A stretch of DNA of 44,953 nt from Lactiplantibacillus plajomi (GTDB taxonomy: Bacteria > Bacillota > Bacilli > Lactobacillales > Lactobacillaceae). The DNA lies in the NCBI RefSeq assembly GCF_005405405.1, contig NZ_BJDZ01000025.1:1-44953 (forward strand), read 5' to 3'. Shown in pieces: positions 26,249 through 35,565 of the stretch. Under the pieces are notes generated by a model. That model was not told the DNA's origin and made no database searches. It saw only the letters and a program-made list of their open reading frames with translations. Made by a program: the position numbers and the translations under genes. Positions within the stretch are counted from its first letter, which is position 1. The number at the start of each line of letters is the position of its first letter.

Positions 26249-28639
26249 ATGAGTGAAACAGTTAAAGACACATCCGTTGATTATTCTTCAGACTCATATT
26301 TAAATCTCGTCGACAAGTATTGGCGTGCTGCTAACTATGTATCTGTTGGTCAACTCTATTTAAAAAACAATCCATTATTAAAGACGCCATTGAAGGCTTC
26401 TGATGTTAAGGTGCACCCAATCGGCCACTGGGGCACGATTGCTGGTCAAAACTTCATCTACGCCCACTTGAACCGGGTCATTAACAAGTATGGTTTGGAC
26501 ATGTTCTACATCGAAGGCCCGGGTCATGGTGGCCAAGTTATGGTTTCCAACTCCTACTTAGATGGTAGTTATACCGAAACTTATCCAAAGATTACCCAGG
26601 ATACCGCTGGTATGAAGCGCTTATTCAAGCAATTCTCATTCCCAGGCGGGGTTGCTTCCCATGCCGATCCTAAGACGCCAGGTTCAATCCACGAAGGTGG
26701 CGAACTTGGTTACTCAATCTTACACGGTGCCGGTGCGGTTTTGGATAACCCGAACTTAATTGCCGCAACCGTTGTTGGTGATGGTGAATCAGAAACTGGT
26801 CCATTGGCAACTTCTTGGCAAGTTAACAAATTCCTCAACCCGATTTCAGACGGGACTGTATTACCAATCTTGAACTTAAATGGTTTCAAGATTTCTAACC
26901 CAACCGTTCTTTCACGTGAATCACATGAAGAACTTGAAGACTACTTTAAGGGCCTTGGCTGGGATCCTCACTTTGTTGAAGGTGACGACCCTGCCAAGAT
27001 GCACAAGTTAATGGCGGCCGAAATGGATAAGGTTATTGAAGAAATCAAGGCTATTCGCAAGAATGCCAAGGACAACGATGACCAATCACGTCCTAAGTGG
27101 CCAATGATCGTCTTCCGCGCACCTAAGGGCTGGACTGGCCCTAAGTCATGGGACGGCGAACCAATTGAAGGTTCATTCCGTGCTCACCAAATTCCAATTC
27201 CTGTTGACGGTAACCACATGGAACACGCTGACAAGTTGGTTGAATGGCTCAAGTCATACAAGCCAGAAGAATTATTCGACGAAAACGGTGCTTTGAAGCC
27301 CGAAATTGAAGCAATTGTACCAGCTAAAGACGCTCGGATGTCAACCAACCCCGTTACTAACGGTGGTAAGTTGACTAAGGATCTTATCACACCAAACATC
27401 GATGACTATGCTCTTGATAACAAGGAACATGGTAAAGAAGACGGTTCTGATATGACCGAATTAGGTAAGTATATTCGTGACTTAATCAAGTTAAACGAAC
27501 ATAACAAGAACTTCCGTGGTTGGGGTCCTGATGAAACCTTATCTAACAAGTTAGGCGCTGCCTTTGAAGACACTCGCCGTCAATGGATGGAACCAATTCA
27601 CGAACCAAACGATGCTTTATTAGCACCTCAAGGCCGGATCATTGACTCCATGTTGTCAGAACACATGGACGAAGGGATGTTGGAAGCCTACAACTTAACT
27701 GGTCGTTACGGCTTCTTTGCAAGTTACGAATCATTCTTGCGGGTCGTAGACTCAATGTTGACCCAACACTTCAAGTGGTTACGGAATTCCCATGAAGAAA
27801 CACCATGGCGTGCCGATGTACCTTCATTGAACGTGATTGCTTCATCAACTGCTTTCCAACAAGACCACAACGGTTACTCTCACCAAGACCCAGGTATCAT
27901 TTCACACTTGGCTGAAAAGAAGACCGGTTACGTTCGCGCTTACCTTCCAGGCGATGCCAACACTTTAATTGCTGCTTTTGATAAAGCTATCCAAAGTAAG
28001 CAATTGATCAACTTGATCATCGCAAGCAAGCACCCACGTCCACAATGGTTCACGATGGATGAAGCTAAGCACTTAGTTAACGATGGTTTAGGCGTTGTTG
28101 ACTGGGCAAGTACCGATAACGGTGAAGAACCTGACGTTGTCTTTGCAACTGCCGGCTCAGAACCTACTACTGAAAGTTTAGCTGCCGTTTCAATCTTGCA
28201 CGCTAACTTCCCAGAAATGAAGATTCGTTTCATTAACGTTGTTGACCTCTTGAAGTTGAAGAAGGATGACCCTCGTGGCTTATCAGACGCTGAATTCGAC
28301 GCCTTCCTCACTAAGGACAAGCCTGTTATCTTCGCATACCACGCTTACGATGACTTAGTAAAGACCATCTTCTTCGATCGTCACAACCATAACTTACACG
28401 TTCACGGCTACCGTGAAGAAGGTGACATTACGACACCATTCGACATGCGTGTACGTAACGAACTCGACCGCTTCCACTTAGTTAAGGCTGCCTTGTTAGC
28501 CTCACCTGAATACGCCGTTAAGGGCGCACATCTTATTCAAGAAATGAACAGTGAATTAGACAAGCACCACGATTACATTCGTGCTGAAGGTGACGACTTA
28601 CCAGAAGTGCTTAACTGGAAATGGACGCCATTAAAGTAA
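26249..28639 (+). CDS. xpk: Xylulose-5-phosphate/fructose-6-phosphate phosphoketolase
   Basis: Splits xylulose-5-P (or fructose-6-P) with phosphate into acetyl-P and glyceraldehyde-3-P (or erythrose-4-P). At 796 residues it is full length for lactobacilli. The N-terminal part has [43 protein letters not shown] and the thiamine diphosphate motif [11 protein letters not shown]; the C-terminal part has [21 protein letters not shown] 26249 is chosen because AAAGGAG lies ten bases before it; an in-frame TTG at 26228 precedes the RBS. Shared TTGCAAA motifs link it to the PTS/dehydrogenase operon, suggesting an extra phosphoketolase serving that pathway. Codon use looks biased for high expression. 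Confidence 0.96.
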   Translation: MSETVKDTSVDYSSDSYLNLVDKYWRAANYVSVGQLYLKNNPLLKTPLKASDVKVHPIGHWGTIAGQNFIYAHLNRVINKYGLDMFYIEGPGHGGQVMVSNSYLDGSYTETYPKITQDTAGMKRLFKQFSFPGGVASHADPKTPGSIHEGGELGYSILHGAGAVLDNPNLIAATVVGDGESETGPLATSWQVNKFLNPISDGTVLPILNLNGFKISNPTVLSRESHEELEDYFKGLGWDPHFVEGDDPAKMHKLMAAEMDKVIEEIKAIRKNAKDNDDQSRPKWPMIVFRAPKGWTGPKSWDGEPIEGSFRAHQIPIPVDGNHMEHADKLVEWLKSYKPEELFDENGALKPEIEAIVPAKDARMSTNPVTNGGKLTKDLITPNIDDYALDNKEHGKEDGSDMTELGKYIRDLIKLNEHNKNFRGWGPDETLSNKLGAAFEDTRRQWMEPIHEPNDALLAPQGRIIDSMLSEHMDEGMLEAYNLTGRYGFFASYESFLRVVDSMLTQHFKWLRNSHEETPWRADVPSLNVIASSTAFQQDHNGYSHQDPGIISHLAEKKTGYVRAYLPGDANTLIAAFDKAIQSKQLINLIIASKHPRPQWFTMDEAKHLVNDGLGVVDWASTDNGEEPDVVFATAGSEPTTESLAAVSILHANFPEMKIRFINVVDLLKLKKDDPRGLSDAEFDAFLTKDKPVIFAYHAYDDLVKTIFFDRHNHNLHVHGYREEGDITTPFDMRVRNELDRFHLVKAALLASPEYAVKGAHLIQEMNSELDKHHDYIRAEGDDLPEVLNWKWTPLK

Positions 28640-28672
28640 CAATTAATTTTTAAAATCTCTTTCTAAGTTTTT

Positions 28673-28710
28673 AAAACTCCAAACCTAGTGCCTGGTTTGG
28701 AGTTTTTTTC
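28673..28710 (+). terminator. Rho-independent terminator of xpk
   Basis: AAAACTCCAAACC pairs with GGTTTGGAGTTTTTTT around AGTGCCT-like loop bases, about 35 bases past the stop. Confidence 0.9.
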
Positions 28711-28784
28711 TATAGTCTTAGATTCTAAGATGTTCTCAATCAGAATAAAAAGTGTCAATAAGGGCTCTATGGTATTTGGTGTTG

Positions 28785-29651
28785 ATGGACAAGATCCATC
28801 AATACCATTTTTTTGTACAACAAAAAGACATACCGTCCTATGCTACAATCAAGTCGATCAAAACATTAGTCACGCATGACCTTGTAAAAAGAATTTTAAG
28901 AGTTAGCGGGGTACTAACCTATGATGTTAAATATTGCCCACGCTGTGGCCAAACTCCCATGCTTAAAAATAGGCATAAACTAGTTAACATTCGCCTTTCT
29001 CGTGTTAGTGAACTCATTACAATCTTCAACTTAAGAAAACAACCTTTCATCTGTAAAACTTGTGGTGCCACGGTTCTGGCAGAAACTTCATTAGAAAAAA
29101 ACAACATCAAATCTCAGAAAATGTTCTTCACGCCATTGATTTGACCTTGACTGAAGATCACACGATGAGTAGCATTGCGGCTCAATATAACGTTTCAACC
29201 AATACGATTGTTCGGCGGTTATGATTACTCGGATAAGGCACTCAGCCAGTTTTCAGCGGATCACCAGTAACTCTTTGTATCGGCGAATTCAGATCCACCA
29301 GCAATCAGATGAGCTTTATCAGCAGCAAATGATTCGCGTTGTTATGGATTTTAATTCCCAGTATCAGCCAGTCGTACGGGAACTATTTCCCAACGCCAAA
29401 CTAGTGACCGATAACTTTCAGACGTTGCAATCTCTCAATCAGACCCGAGTTCAACTGATGAAACAGTTCAAACCAGATACCCACGAATACCGGACGCTTA
29501 AACACGGCTGTCAAAAGGTCCCATCGAGGGTATTAACCAAACAGATTAAACGACCTGCATATGGTTATCTAAACAGGTAAAATTTTATCTATCGAATTCA
29601 AATCTCATTTAGAATCAACATTACAAAAAAAGGACCCAATTCGTAAATGAA
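28785..29651 (+). pseudogene. ISL3-type transposase, frameshifted and internally deleted
   Basis: The N-terminal part from ATG 28785 includes the zinc-finger-like CPRCGQTP and CKTCG of ISL3 transposases. Near 29093 the frame shifts and continues as QISENVLHAIDLTLTED..., then meets a stop at 29221. A later piece (~29335-29515) has VVMDFNSQYQPVVRELFPNAKLVTDNF, the central DDE-region type motif, and KLVTDNF-like spacing. The C-terminus (GPIEGIN, then NFIYRIQISF) is in shifted frames. About 290 codons remain of an expected ~400 or more, so the gene is dead. Confidence 0.85.
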
Positions 29652-29761
29652 TTGGATTCTCAAATTAATCCCCATCAATACCGGTTGATGTGCATGGCGG
29701 TTATAAAATGTAGGAAAATGGCGGCGAGAGAATTGTCGGTTTTCCTACATTTTTTGATATT

Positions 29762-31012
29762 ATGAATCACATTGAAGAGGAGGTTTTCAATGTGAGACAT
29801 GATATCCGCGAAGGAGCGAAACAGTACGTGAATAACGAAATTAAGCCAAATTATGCAGCACTTGGGAGACAATATGGTGTTGATTACCGAACCGCTAAAA
29901 GAGCTTACGAAGAAGCACTGAGAGGTAAAAATGCCATGCCCGTAAAGCGTAAAAGGGCTAGCTTGTTGGATAATTATAGAGACATCATCTGCCGTAAATT
30001 AGACCTGAATTGTTCAGCTCAGTCAATTTACAAATTTATTCAGAAGAAAGGATTTCAGGGTAAGTACACAATCGTTCGAGAATACTGTGCTACCGTCCGC
30101 AAAGAGCAAACTCATAAAGCCACCATTCGAGTTGAACACACGCCGGGCCTATCGGCCCAAGTTGACTGGAAAGAGGAAATGACACTATACAACAAGGCAG
30201 GCAAACCAGTTCGTTTCAACATTTTTCTTTATGTACTTCCCTTTTCAAAACGAAAGTATATCAGTTTGGTCTTTGAACGTAGCCAGGATACCCTCTTTCA
30301 GTGCCTTAATGACGCTTTTAAAGCTACTGGAGGGGTTCCTACAGAAGTCTGGTTCGATAATATGAAACAGGTTGTCGATCATACTAAATCTAGTTTTGGT
30401 AAAGCAGTCTTTAATGAACGATTTCGTCAATTTAGCCACGATGCCGGCTATAATCCGATTGCATGTAGGGTATTCCGCCCACAAACTAAGGGCGTCGTTG
30501 AAGCCTTAGCCAGAACAATGGAAAGATTACGGCCGTATAACTATGAATTTGAAGATGAGGTGGAATTAAATAACTTAGTGACTGATCTCTGCCAGGATTT
30601 GAATCTTGAGGTATCTCAAGTTACCAATCAGGTTCCGCTAGATATGTGGGAGCATGAAGAAAAGGAGTACTTACATAAACTCCCAGCTAACCTTTTAAAA
30701 CCATTCTTCGAGGAAGATATTACCCGTATCGTCTCAAAAGAATCGATGGTTAACTTTCGTAAATGTAAGTACTCCGTTGATCCACGCTACATTGGTCGCA
30801 CAGTCGATATTGAGCTGACCGATGATGAGCAGCGTATCCAAATTTATTATAGCGGAGAATTGATTCGTTCGCACAAAATAACGACAAATCAATTCAATTA
30901 TGAAAATCATGACCGTGTTCGGATACTGGGCTCAGACCTTTTAAAGGGCCAGAGTGAGCAGGATATACAGGCATACATTGAAGAACATTTAACAGAATAT
31001 GACCAAGTTTAA
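29762..31012 (+). CDS. istA: IS21-family transposase IstA
   Basis: A 416-residue transposase: an N-terminal helix-turn-helix (NYAALGRQYGVDYRTAKRAYEE, ~30-52), then a DDE core with D in QVDWKEE, D in VWFDNMK and E in KGVVEALAR. Full length and uninterrupted, so potentially active. Its last codons overlap the earliest possible istB start, the usual coupling in this family. A later in-frame start (for example the GTG at 29792) is possible, since no strong RBS fixes the first ATG. Confidence 0.93.
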   Translation: MNHIEEEVFNVRHDIREGAKQYVNNEIKPNYAALGRQYGVDYRTAKRAYEEALRGKNAMPVKRKRASLLDNYRDIICRKLDLNCSAQSIYKFIQKKGFQGKYTIVREYCATVRKEQTHKATIRVEHTPGLSAQVDWKEEMTLYNKAGKPVRFNIFLYVLPFSKRKYISLVFERSQDTLFQCLNDAFKATGGVPTEVWFDNMKQVVDHTKSSFGKAVFNERFRQFSHDAGYNPIACRVFRPQTKGVVEALARTMERLRPYNYEFEDEVELNNLVTDLCQDLNLEVSQVTNQVPLDMWEHEEKEYLHKLPANLLKPFFEEDITRIVSKESMVNFRKCKYSVDPRYIGRTVDIELTDDEQRIQIYYSGELIRSHKITTNQFNYENHDRVRILGSDLLKGQSEQDIQAYIEEHLTEYDQV

Positions 31013-31022
31013 GGTGATGAAA

Positions 31023-31760
31023 ATGACTAGTAAATTTCAAGAGCTACTGATTAACCTGGAGTCCTTAGGACTCACTAAAATGGCGGCCTATTTGCCTGAG
31101 TACGTCGATCAAATAAATCAACAGCAAATGCCTTTTACAGAGGCCATGTTGGCGCTAACTAATGCCGAGATAGACTGGAATCAAGAACAGCAGATAGCCC
31201 GTATTATAAAACGTGCACGTTTTCCCCAAGCTAAAACACTAAAGGGCTTTGATTTTAAGTTTCAGCCTAGCATCAATCAGAAAGAGGTACTTGGTTTTCA
31301 AGACTTAGCGTTTCTGGAGAAGAAAGAAAACCTAATTTTTATTGGTAGTCCGGGGGTCGGTAAAACACATTTAGCAATTGGCATTGGGATTGAAGCCTGC
31401 CATCAAGGTAAACGGGTACTCTTCATCAATTGTCATGAACTGTTATTGAGATTACGGACTGCCAACGAGAAAGGCACCTTAGAGCGTTGTATTAGCCGAT
31501 ATGCCCGTTATGAGCTTTTGGTTATCGATGAAATCGGCTATTTGCCCATCGGGCACGACGAAGCTAATCTCTTTTTTCAACTCATAAATGCCCGTTATGA
31601 ACGACATTCGACGATTATAACCAGTAACAGCGATCTTTCCGGCTGGGTAGAAATATTTCAAAATCCGGCAGTTACAGCGGCTATTCTTGACCGCTTAGTT
31701 CACCATGTGCATGTTGTCAAGATCACCGGAAAGTCTTATCGATTAAAAGGTGTTAATTAA
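31023..31760 (+). CDS. istB: IS21-family helper ATPase IstB
   Basis: A 245-residue AAA+ ATPase that assists IstA in target capture: Walker A GSPGVGKTHLA and Walker B LLVIDEIGYLP, with the sensor region TSNSDLSGW and ILDRLVHH. ATG 31023 lies after AAGGTG; an ATG at 30999 inside istA is an alternative giving eight more residues. It is intact and followed by the right end of the element. Confidence 0.93.
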   Translation: MTSKFQELLINLESLGLTKMAAYLPEYVDQINQQQMPFTEAMLALTNAEIDWNQEQQIARIIKRARFPQAKTLKGFDFKFQPSINQKEVLGFQDLAFLEKKENLIFIGSPGVGKTHLAIGIGIEACHQGKRVLFINCHELLLRLRTANEKGTLERCISRYARYELLVIDEIGYLPIGHDEANLFFQLINARYERHSTIITSNSDLSGWVEIFQNPAVTAAILDRLVHHVHVVKITGKSYRLKGVN

Positions 31761-31851
31761 CCGCCCAAAACCTACATTTTTAAACCGCCATAAACCTACA
31801 TTTTATAACTGCCCTTGACATTGACAAAGAGCCACAATTTATATATACAAA

Positions 31852-31878
31852 AGCCAGCGTGCAAAGACGCTGGCTAGT
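31852..31878 (-). terminator. Probable terminator of the glucitol-type operon
   Basis: On the minus strand AGCCAGCGT-CTTTGC-ACGCTGGCT is followed by TTTTG. A second inverted repeat, ATTAGTTC (31900-31907) with GAACTAAT (31930-31937), lies closer to the SorC gene stop. No gene is seen in 31834-31987. Confidence 0.65.
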
Positions 31879-31987
31879 ACATGTAAACTTTAATCCTAAA
31901 TTAGTTCGCCTCTTTACAAGGAACCTCAAGAACTAATGTTTAGTTGCTATATTGTTAATATCTACTCAAAATTAAAACACACGTAGA

Positions 31988-32935
31988 CTACAAACATAAA
32001 TTTTCTGCAATGTCCCAGTCAATAAACAGCGTATTAATTACACCTTGATCTAACATTGCCTGAATTCCCGCCGCCTTTTGCTCACCAACTGCCATAACAA
32101 CTACATCAGAAATTTTTTTCAAATCGTTAATTGTAATACCAATTAATCGTTTTGAAAAATCAGTTTTTACTGTTTTTCCATCTGAATTAAAGAAATCTGA
32201 CACCACATCACCAATTGCACCAACACGCTCTAATTCATCCGTTTCATTCTTGGTGATATATCCTAGTTTACACCATGTTGATTCACGAACATCATTACCA
32301 ATACCAATAAATGCCACGTCAACACTTTTTGCGGCTTTAAGTGCCGATGACACTAATGAAGTCTGCCGTAAATCTTTCGCATTCTCCGCAGTATCTGCTA
32401 TAACCGGCGCATAAAAAGTAGAATATTGAGAATCCAGTTTACTAGCAAGCTCTGAGACTAAATAATTTGCATGAATATTTAGATTCAGCAAACCCATACC
32501 GCCAACTAACGGAACAATTACTGCTTGTTCTGACTTTTGGTAATCTACCTCGTCTACAAAATGAGATATTGCATTTCCCCAACCTATCCCTATTTTAATT
32601 TTCTTTTTTAAAATGCTTTTCAAATACTGAGCACCCAATAAACCAACTTGATCAAAAATTGCATCTGTTGATCTATTAAAACGTGTCGATACTACCCGTA
32701 CACTATTCAAATGATATTTTTCCTGTATCTTTAGTTCTAATTCCACTACCTCTTTATCATGATCCTTCACAAAAAATTCAACCAAGTTACTATCTCTTGC
32801 CTGCTGAAGAATTTTTGAAACCGCAGGGCGCGACACACCAATTGTCTTGGCAACCTTCTCTTGTGTCATATTCTGTTCATAATATAGTATCGCAGCTCTA
32901 AGTAACAAGTCACGATTTGCCGATTCATTTTTCAT
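31988..32935 (-). CDS. SorC-family sugar-responsive transcriptional regulator
   Basis: A 315-residue regulator: N-terminal helix-turn-helix MTQEKVAKTIGVSRPAVSKILQQA (~18-42), then a large sugar-phosphate-binding domain (~60-312; IGIGWGNAISHFVD, VPLVGGMG, DVAFIGIGN). It is the last gene of the glucitol-type PTS cassette, after gutM. It would respond to the phosphorylated substrate. Paired AACA-N2-TGTT repeats at 36831-36859 are a candidate operator. Confidence 0.9.
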   Translation of the reverse strand: MKNESANRDLLLRAAILYYEQNMTQEKVAKTIGVSRPAVSKILQQARDSNLVEFFVKDHDKEVVELELKIQEKYHLNSVRVVSTRFNRSTDAIFDQVGLLGAQYLKSILKKKIKIGIGWGNAISHFVDEVDYQKSEQAVIVPLVGGMGLLNLNIHANYLVSELASKLDSQYSTFYAPVIADTAENAKDLRQTSLVSSALKAAKSVDVAFIGIGNDVRESTWCKLGYITKNETDELERVGAIGDVVSDFFNSDGKTVKTDFSKRLIGITINDLKKISDVVVMAVGEQKAAGIQAMLDQGVINTLFIDWDIAENLCL

Positions 32936-33042
32936 TACATATAGGCCTCACTTAATATAGATAACTACCAACAAAATCAATAGCTAACTTATATCATATC
33001 GTGAGACACTTCAATCTAAATATCACAAATAGAAGTGCGCTG

Positions 33043-33414
33043 TTAGCTGTTTATGATCTGTCGTTGTGCATTTGCTGCTGCTTCCTGTATAACTCGATGA
33101 TGACGACTACTTAATACTTTAGCACTACTTACGTTCTGATTAATTACATCCTCATAATAATGAAACCTTGCAAAGATAGATATACCACGAATTATTCTAC
33201 AGTCCTTAATGGTATTATTTGAATCAATCACAACCAGGCAAACTTCACTAATCTTAAATTTTGGCTGATATTGACCAACACCGAAAAATCCATTTTGATT
33301 ATCCTGTAAGATATCACGGTATTCAGTCGTATAAACTCGGCTATTGATAATACCTAAAATCTGCCTGAGTACCGCAATAATAATCAAAAATAGCACAAAT
33401 AATAACCCATTCAT
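33043..33414 (-). CDS. gutM: GutM/SrlM-family protein
   Basis: A 123-residue protein typical of the GutM family, found beside glucitol PTS genes and described as an activator of the glucitol operon. It starts with a hydrophobic segment (LLFVLFLIIIAVLRQILGI), so it is probably membrane-anchored, then GVGQYQPKFKISEVCLVVID. It lies 24 bases after the IIBC gene and before the SorC regulator. Its molecular role is not clear from sequence. Confidence 0.85.
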   Translation of the reverse strand: MNGLLFVLFLIIIAVLRQILGIINSRVYTTEYRDILQDNQNGFFGVGQYQPKFKISEVCLVVIDSNNTIKDCRIIRGISIFARFHYYEDVINQNVSSAKVLSSRHHRVIQEAAANAQRQIINS

Positions 33415-33437
33415 GGTAATCCTCCCCTATATATACA

Positions 33438-34445
33438 CTATCTCAGCATAAACGAAAAGCCATACGCAATTAAAACCGCAATCGGTGCAGTTAATAATCT
33501 TGAAAACAACATGGCAGGTGTACCAGAAGTAATTGTATCCGGTTCAGCCTCACCCAAAGTTAATGCAACTGGAATAAAGTCACATCCTGCTTGTGCATCA
33601 ATCGCAAATAAAGCTGGTAATGCCAGATACATTGGAACAACACCCGTACCAATTTGTTGACCAATTAAGGTACCTACGACCGCTGCAATAACACCCGCAG
33701 GGCCTAAAATCGGAGACAAAAATGGTAATGCACAGATGATACTCAATATTACTAAGCCAACAATATTACCTGCTAGTGGGCTTAAAATATTAGCAAGTAC
33801 CTTACCAATGCCTGAATAATTAATAATACCGACTAACGTCGCAACAAACGCCATAAATGGTAAAACATTTTTAATTAAAGTGTCGATTGTATCTCGACCA
33901 GCTTGATAAAACGTATTGACAAAGTCTCCCGCAACTTTACCAACTACATCAATAAGCTTCAAAAATCCAGTTTCTTCCTTTTTACTTGATCCTGAATTAT
34001 TTGTAACTGTTGCTGCTGCAGTATCTTGTTTTTGTGGCTCGGACTCTTCGGAAGTATCCTTCTCAAGCGCTTCTCCACCAGCATCAACATTACTACTGTC
34101 TACCCCTGATACGAAAATGTCTTCTTTAATATATTTTGCCAACGGCCCAGCAGGCGTAATAGCAACTGTATTGATAGTGGGAATCTTCATTTTAGGATAT
34201 ACACCACTCCGTGCAGTCCCACCACAATTAATAACAGCAGCAAAAGTTTGCTCCTTTGGAATAGGATTTTCAAATGAATCGACCACTTTAGCCCCAGTCA
34301 AATCGGCAATCTTTTGAGCAACTGGATCAATACCACCGCCAGTAACACTGATAACATAAGGCTTTTCATCAGTAGGTTGAATAACTAACGGCCCACCCCA
34401 ACCGTGACTGCCTTTATTAACGGTAACACTTTTATAATTACTCAT
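33438..34445 (-). CDS. srlE: PTS IIBC component, glucitol/sorbitol family
   Basis: A 335-residue protein. The IIB domain has its phosphorylated cysteine C74 in AAVINCGGTARSGVYPKM. An acidic/Ser-rich linker (~120-155) leads to a IIC domain with several transmembrane segments (~175-335; ICALPFLSPILGPAGVIAAV; QAGCDFIPVALTLGEAEPDT). It starts two bases after the stop of the companion IIC gene. The family carries glucitol; the substrate here is uncertain because the expected SDR dehydrogenase is missing. Confidence 0.92.
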   Translation of the reverse strand: MSNYKSVTVNKGSHGWGGPLVIQPTDEKPYVISVTGGGIDPVAQKIADLTGAKVVDSFENPIPKEQTFAAVINCGGTARSGVYPKMKIPTINTVAITPAGPLAKYIKEDIFVSGVDSSNVDAGGEALEKDTSEESEPQKQDTAAATVTNNSGSSKKEETGFLKLIDVVGKVAGDFVNTFYQAGRDTIDTLIKNVLPFMAFVATLVGIINYSGIGKVLANILSPLAGNIVGLVILSIICALPFLSPILGPAGVIAAVVGTLIGQQIGTGVVPMYLALPALFAIDAQAGCDFIPVALTLGEAEPDTITSGTPAMLFSRLLTAPIAVLIAYGFSFMLR

Positions 34446-34447
34446 GG

Positions 34448-35023
34448 TTAAGCCTCCTTTGCATTTGTCTTCTTCAAATCATTAACATCCATTTCCTGAT
34501 TTAAAATGTTAGTATTTCCATTTCGTTTGAAGAAAAACATACTAAAGCGCTCAGTGACAATCCCACGAATAAGAATAACAACTATACCGGTAAGAGCGTA
34601 TAACATGGCCAGCTTCGTCTGATCTCCCCCAGCCTTACTAAAGCCACTAGCAATACCTAAAAACACAAATAACTCTGCCGAGTTGGCATGTGGGAATAAT
34701 CCTGTAACCGGGTGTAAGAAAGAAACGCATGAATCAACATAAGCAGGCTTATACTTTTCAGGTAAGAAACGTCCTGCTGTATAACACATTGGGTTAGTAA
34801 AGAAGAACACACCTAATATAGGTAGCAATGTATAACGTAACAAAGTAAATTTAGTCAGTTTTGACATAAAGCGATTGACACGATCTTCACCAATGAAGCT
34901 TACCAATGCATTAATAGCTGTAATCAATAGGGGGATGATATCTGTCATATACCCCATGAAAACTTTTCCGCCAGCCTTAAATAATCCAATAAACGCTGAC
35001 GCCGCTGTTGTTAAATAATCCAT
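34448..35023 (-). CDS. srlA: PTS IIC2 component, glucitol/sorbitol family
   Basis: A 191-residue membrane subunit with four or so hydrophobic segments and GutA/SrlA-type sequence (GGKVFMGYMTDIIPLLI; LHPVTGLFPHANSAELFVFLG). It pairs with the IIBC protein to form the permease. AGAGGTAAG precedes the ATG. The gene order IIA-IIC2-IIBC-gutM-regulator is typical of lactobacillus glucitol-type operons apart from the dehydrogenase. Confidence 0.92.
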   Translation of the reverse strand: MDYLTTAASAFIGLFKAGGKVFMGYMTDIIPLLITAINALVSFIGEDRVNRFMSKLTKFTLLRYTLLPILGVFFFTNPMCYTAGRFLPEKYKPAYVDSCVSFLHPVTGLFPHANSAELFVFLGIASGFSKAGGDQTKLAMLYALTGIVVILIRGIVTERFSMFFFKRNGNTNILNQEMDVNDLKKTNAKEA

Positions 35024-35046
35024 AACTTACCTCTACTCTTTCTAAA

Positions 35047-35409
35047 TCACTGAATTTCAACGATTTGGTTTACCGTTACTTCAGGCACGCTAACTTTTGA
35101 AGATGAAACAAATACAGAGCCAGGTAACTTACCCATGTCTTCATCAGTATTATTAAAATAGATTGACAAATGACCAAGGTTGTCAAAGTTTTTATTCGCT
35201 TCGCTACCGACAAAATCAATATTGAACTCCTGATTACCAAAAATAATTTTTCCATTTTCATGCAAAACATTTGTATCATTAGTTTGCTTTTCGTGTAACG
35301 CTGCAACATCTTGCAACTCTTGAGGTGCATTCGGATTAAACATAATTAATACACCACCGTCTAATAATTCTTGTACACCTTCACCAATATTTGTAATTTT
35401 TGTTTTCAT
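35047..35409 (-). CDS. srlB: PTS IIA component, glucitol/sorbitol family
   Basis: A 120-residue EIIA of the glucitol family. The phosphorylated histidine is in ALHEKQT (near residue 43), after the typical GGVLIMFNPNAPQELQD. ATG 35409 is chosen because GGAGGG lies eight bases before it. An upstream in-frame ATG (35439) falls inside the cre site and would add ten residues not seen in the family. Confidence 0.92.
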   Translation of the reverse strand: MKTKITNIGEGVQELLDGGVLIMFNPNAPQELQDVAALHEKQTNDTNVLHENGKIIFGNQEFNIDFVGSEANKNFDNLGHLSIYFNNTDEDMGKLPGSVFVSSSKVSVPEVTVNQIVEIQ

Positions 35410-35424
35410 TTGTATTCCCTCCGT

Positions 35425-35438
35425 TGTTAGCGCTTTCA
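35425..35438 (-). promoter_or_regulatory. cre site upstream of the glucitol-type EIIA gene
   Basis: The minus strand reads TGAAAGCGCTAACA, a full match to TGWAANCGNTNWCA. It is 15 bases upstream of the EIIA start, so CcpA bound here would block transcripts entering the PTS genes. I see no convincing -35/-10 pair immediately upstream. Confidence 0.7.
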
Positions 35439-35451
35439 TTGATTTATAAAA

Positions 35452-35552
35452 GAAAAGTAATTACACCTTTCTCAAATAAGCATTTTCCGCTTATATTGCA
35501 GTCTCTTTATAAATAAACCTACAACTGCATTCGACCCGTGTAATTACTTTTC
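35452..35552 (-). other. Possible three-way-junction RNA structure between the SAF oxidoreductase and EIIA genes
   Basis: A perfect 15-base outer stem (35452-35466 with 35538-35552; GTGTAATTACTTTTC on one arm) encloses two shorter stems: ATAAGC/GCTTAT (35476-35481, 35489-35494) and TGCAGT/ACTGCA (35497-35502, 35524-35529). On the minus strand the outer stem ends in TTTTCTTTTAT, so it may act as a terminator or attenuator between the two transcripts. It does not show the conserved core of the purine riboswitch. Confidence 0.5.
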
Positions 35553-35565
35553 ATAGAACTTCTAT

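Larger units (their letters stand above)
29689..31820 (+). mobile_element. IS21-family insertion sequence, apparently intact
   Basis: The ends are TGTGCATGGCGG... (29689) and, reverse-complemented, TGTCAAGGGCAG... (31820). Both continue with TTATAAAATGTAGG, and TGTAGG-containing repeats recur inside each end, as is typical of IS21 transposase sites. It contains istA and istB. The 4-bp duplication TTGA (29685-29688 and 31821-31824) marks insertion into the ISL3 right end. Confidence 0.9.
28763..31833 (+). mobile_element. Decayed ISL3-family element split by an IS21-family insertion
   Basis: The left end GGCTCTATGG...TGTTGATGG at 28763 is an imperfect partner of the right end. The right end is interrupted: ...ATACCGGTTGA to 29688, then the IS21 element, then TTGACAAAGAGCC (31821-31833). 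Joined, the pieces restore the intact end seen at 81-98. The transposase is broken and internally deleted. No 8-bp target duplication is visible at the outer ends (TCAATAAG versus ACAATTTA). Confidence 0.8.

Noticed and set aside
28755-31841. Target-site duplication of the outer ISL3 element
   Set aside because: The flanking 8-mers (TCAATAAG and ACAATTTA) do not match, so either the ends have changed or the flanks were rearranged.
35410-35439. Ten extra N-terminal residues on the glucitol EIIA
   Set aside because: The upstream ATG sits inside a perfect cre site and the GGAGGG RBS lies between it and ATG 35409.
35452-35552. Purine riboswitch
   Set aside because: It has a three-way-junction shape, but the conserved junction bases and loop-loop sequences are not present, and the neighbouring genes are not purine-related.
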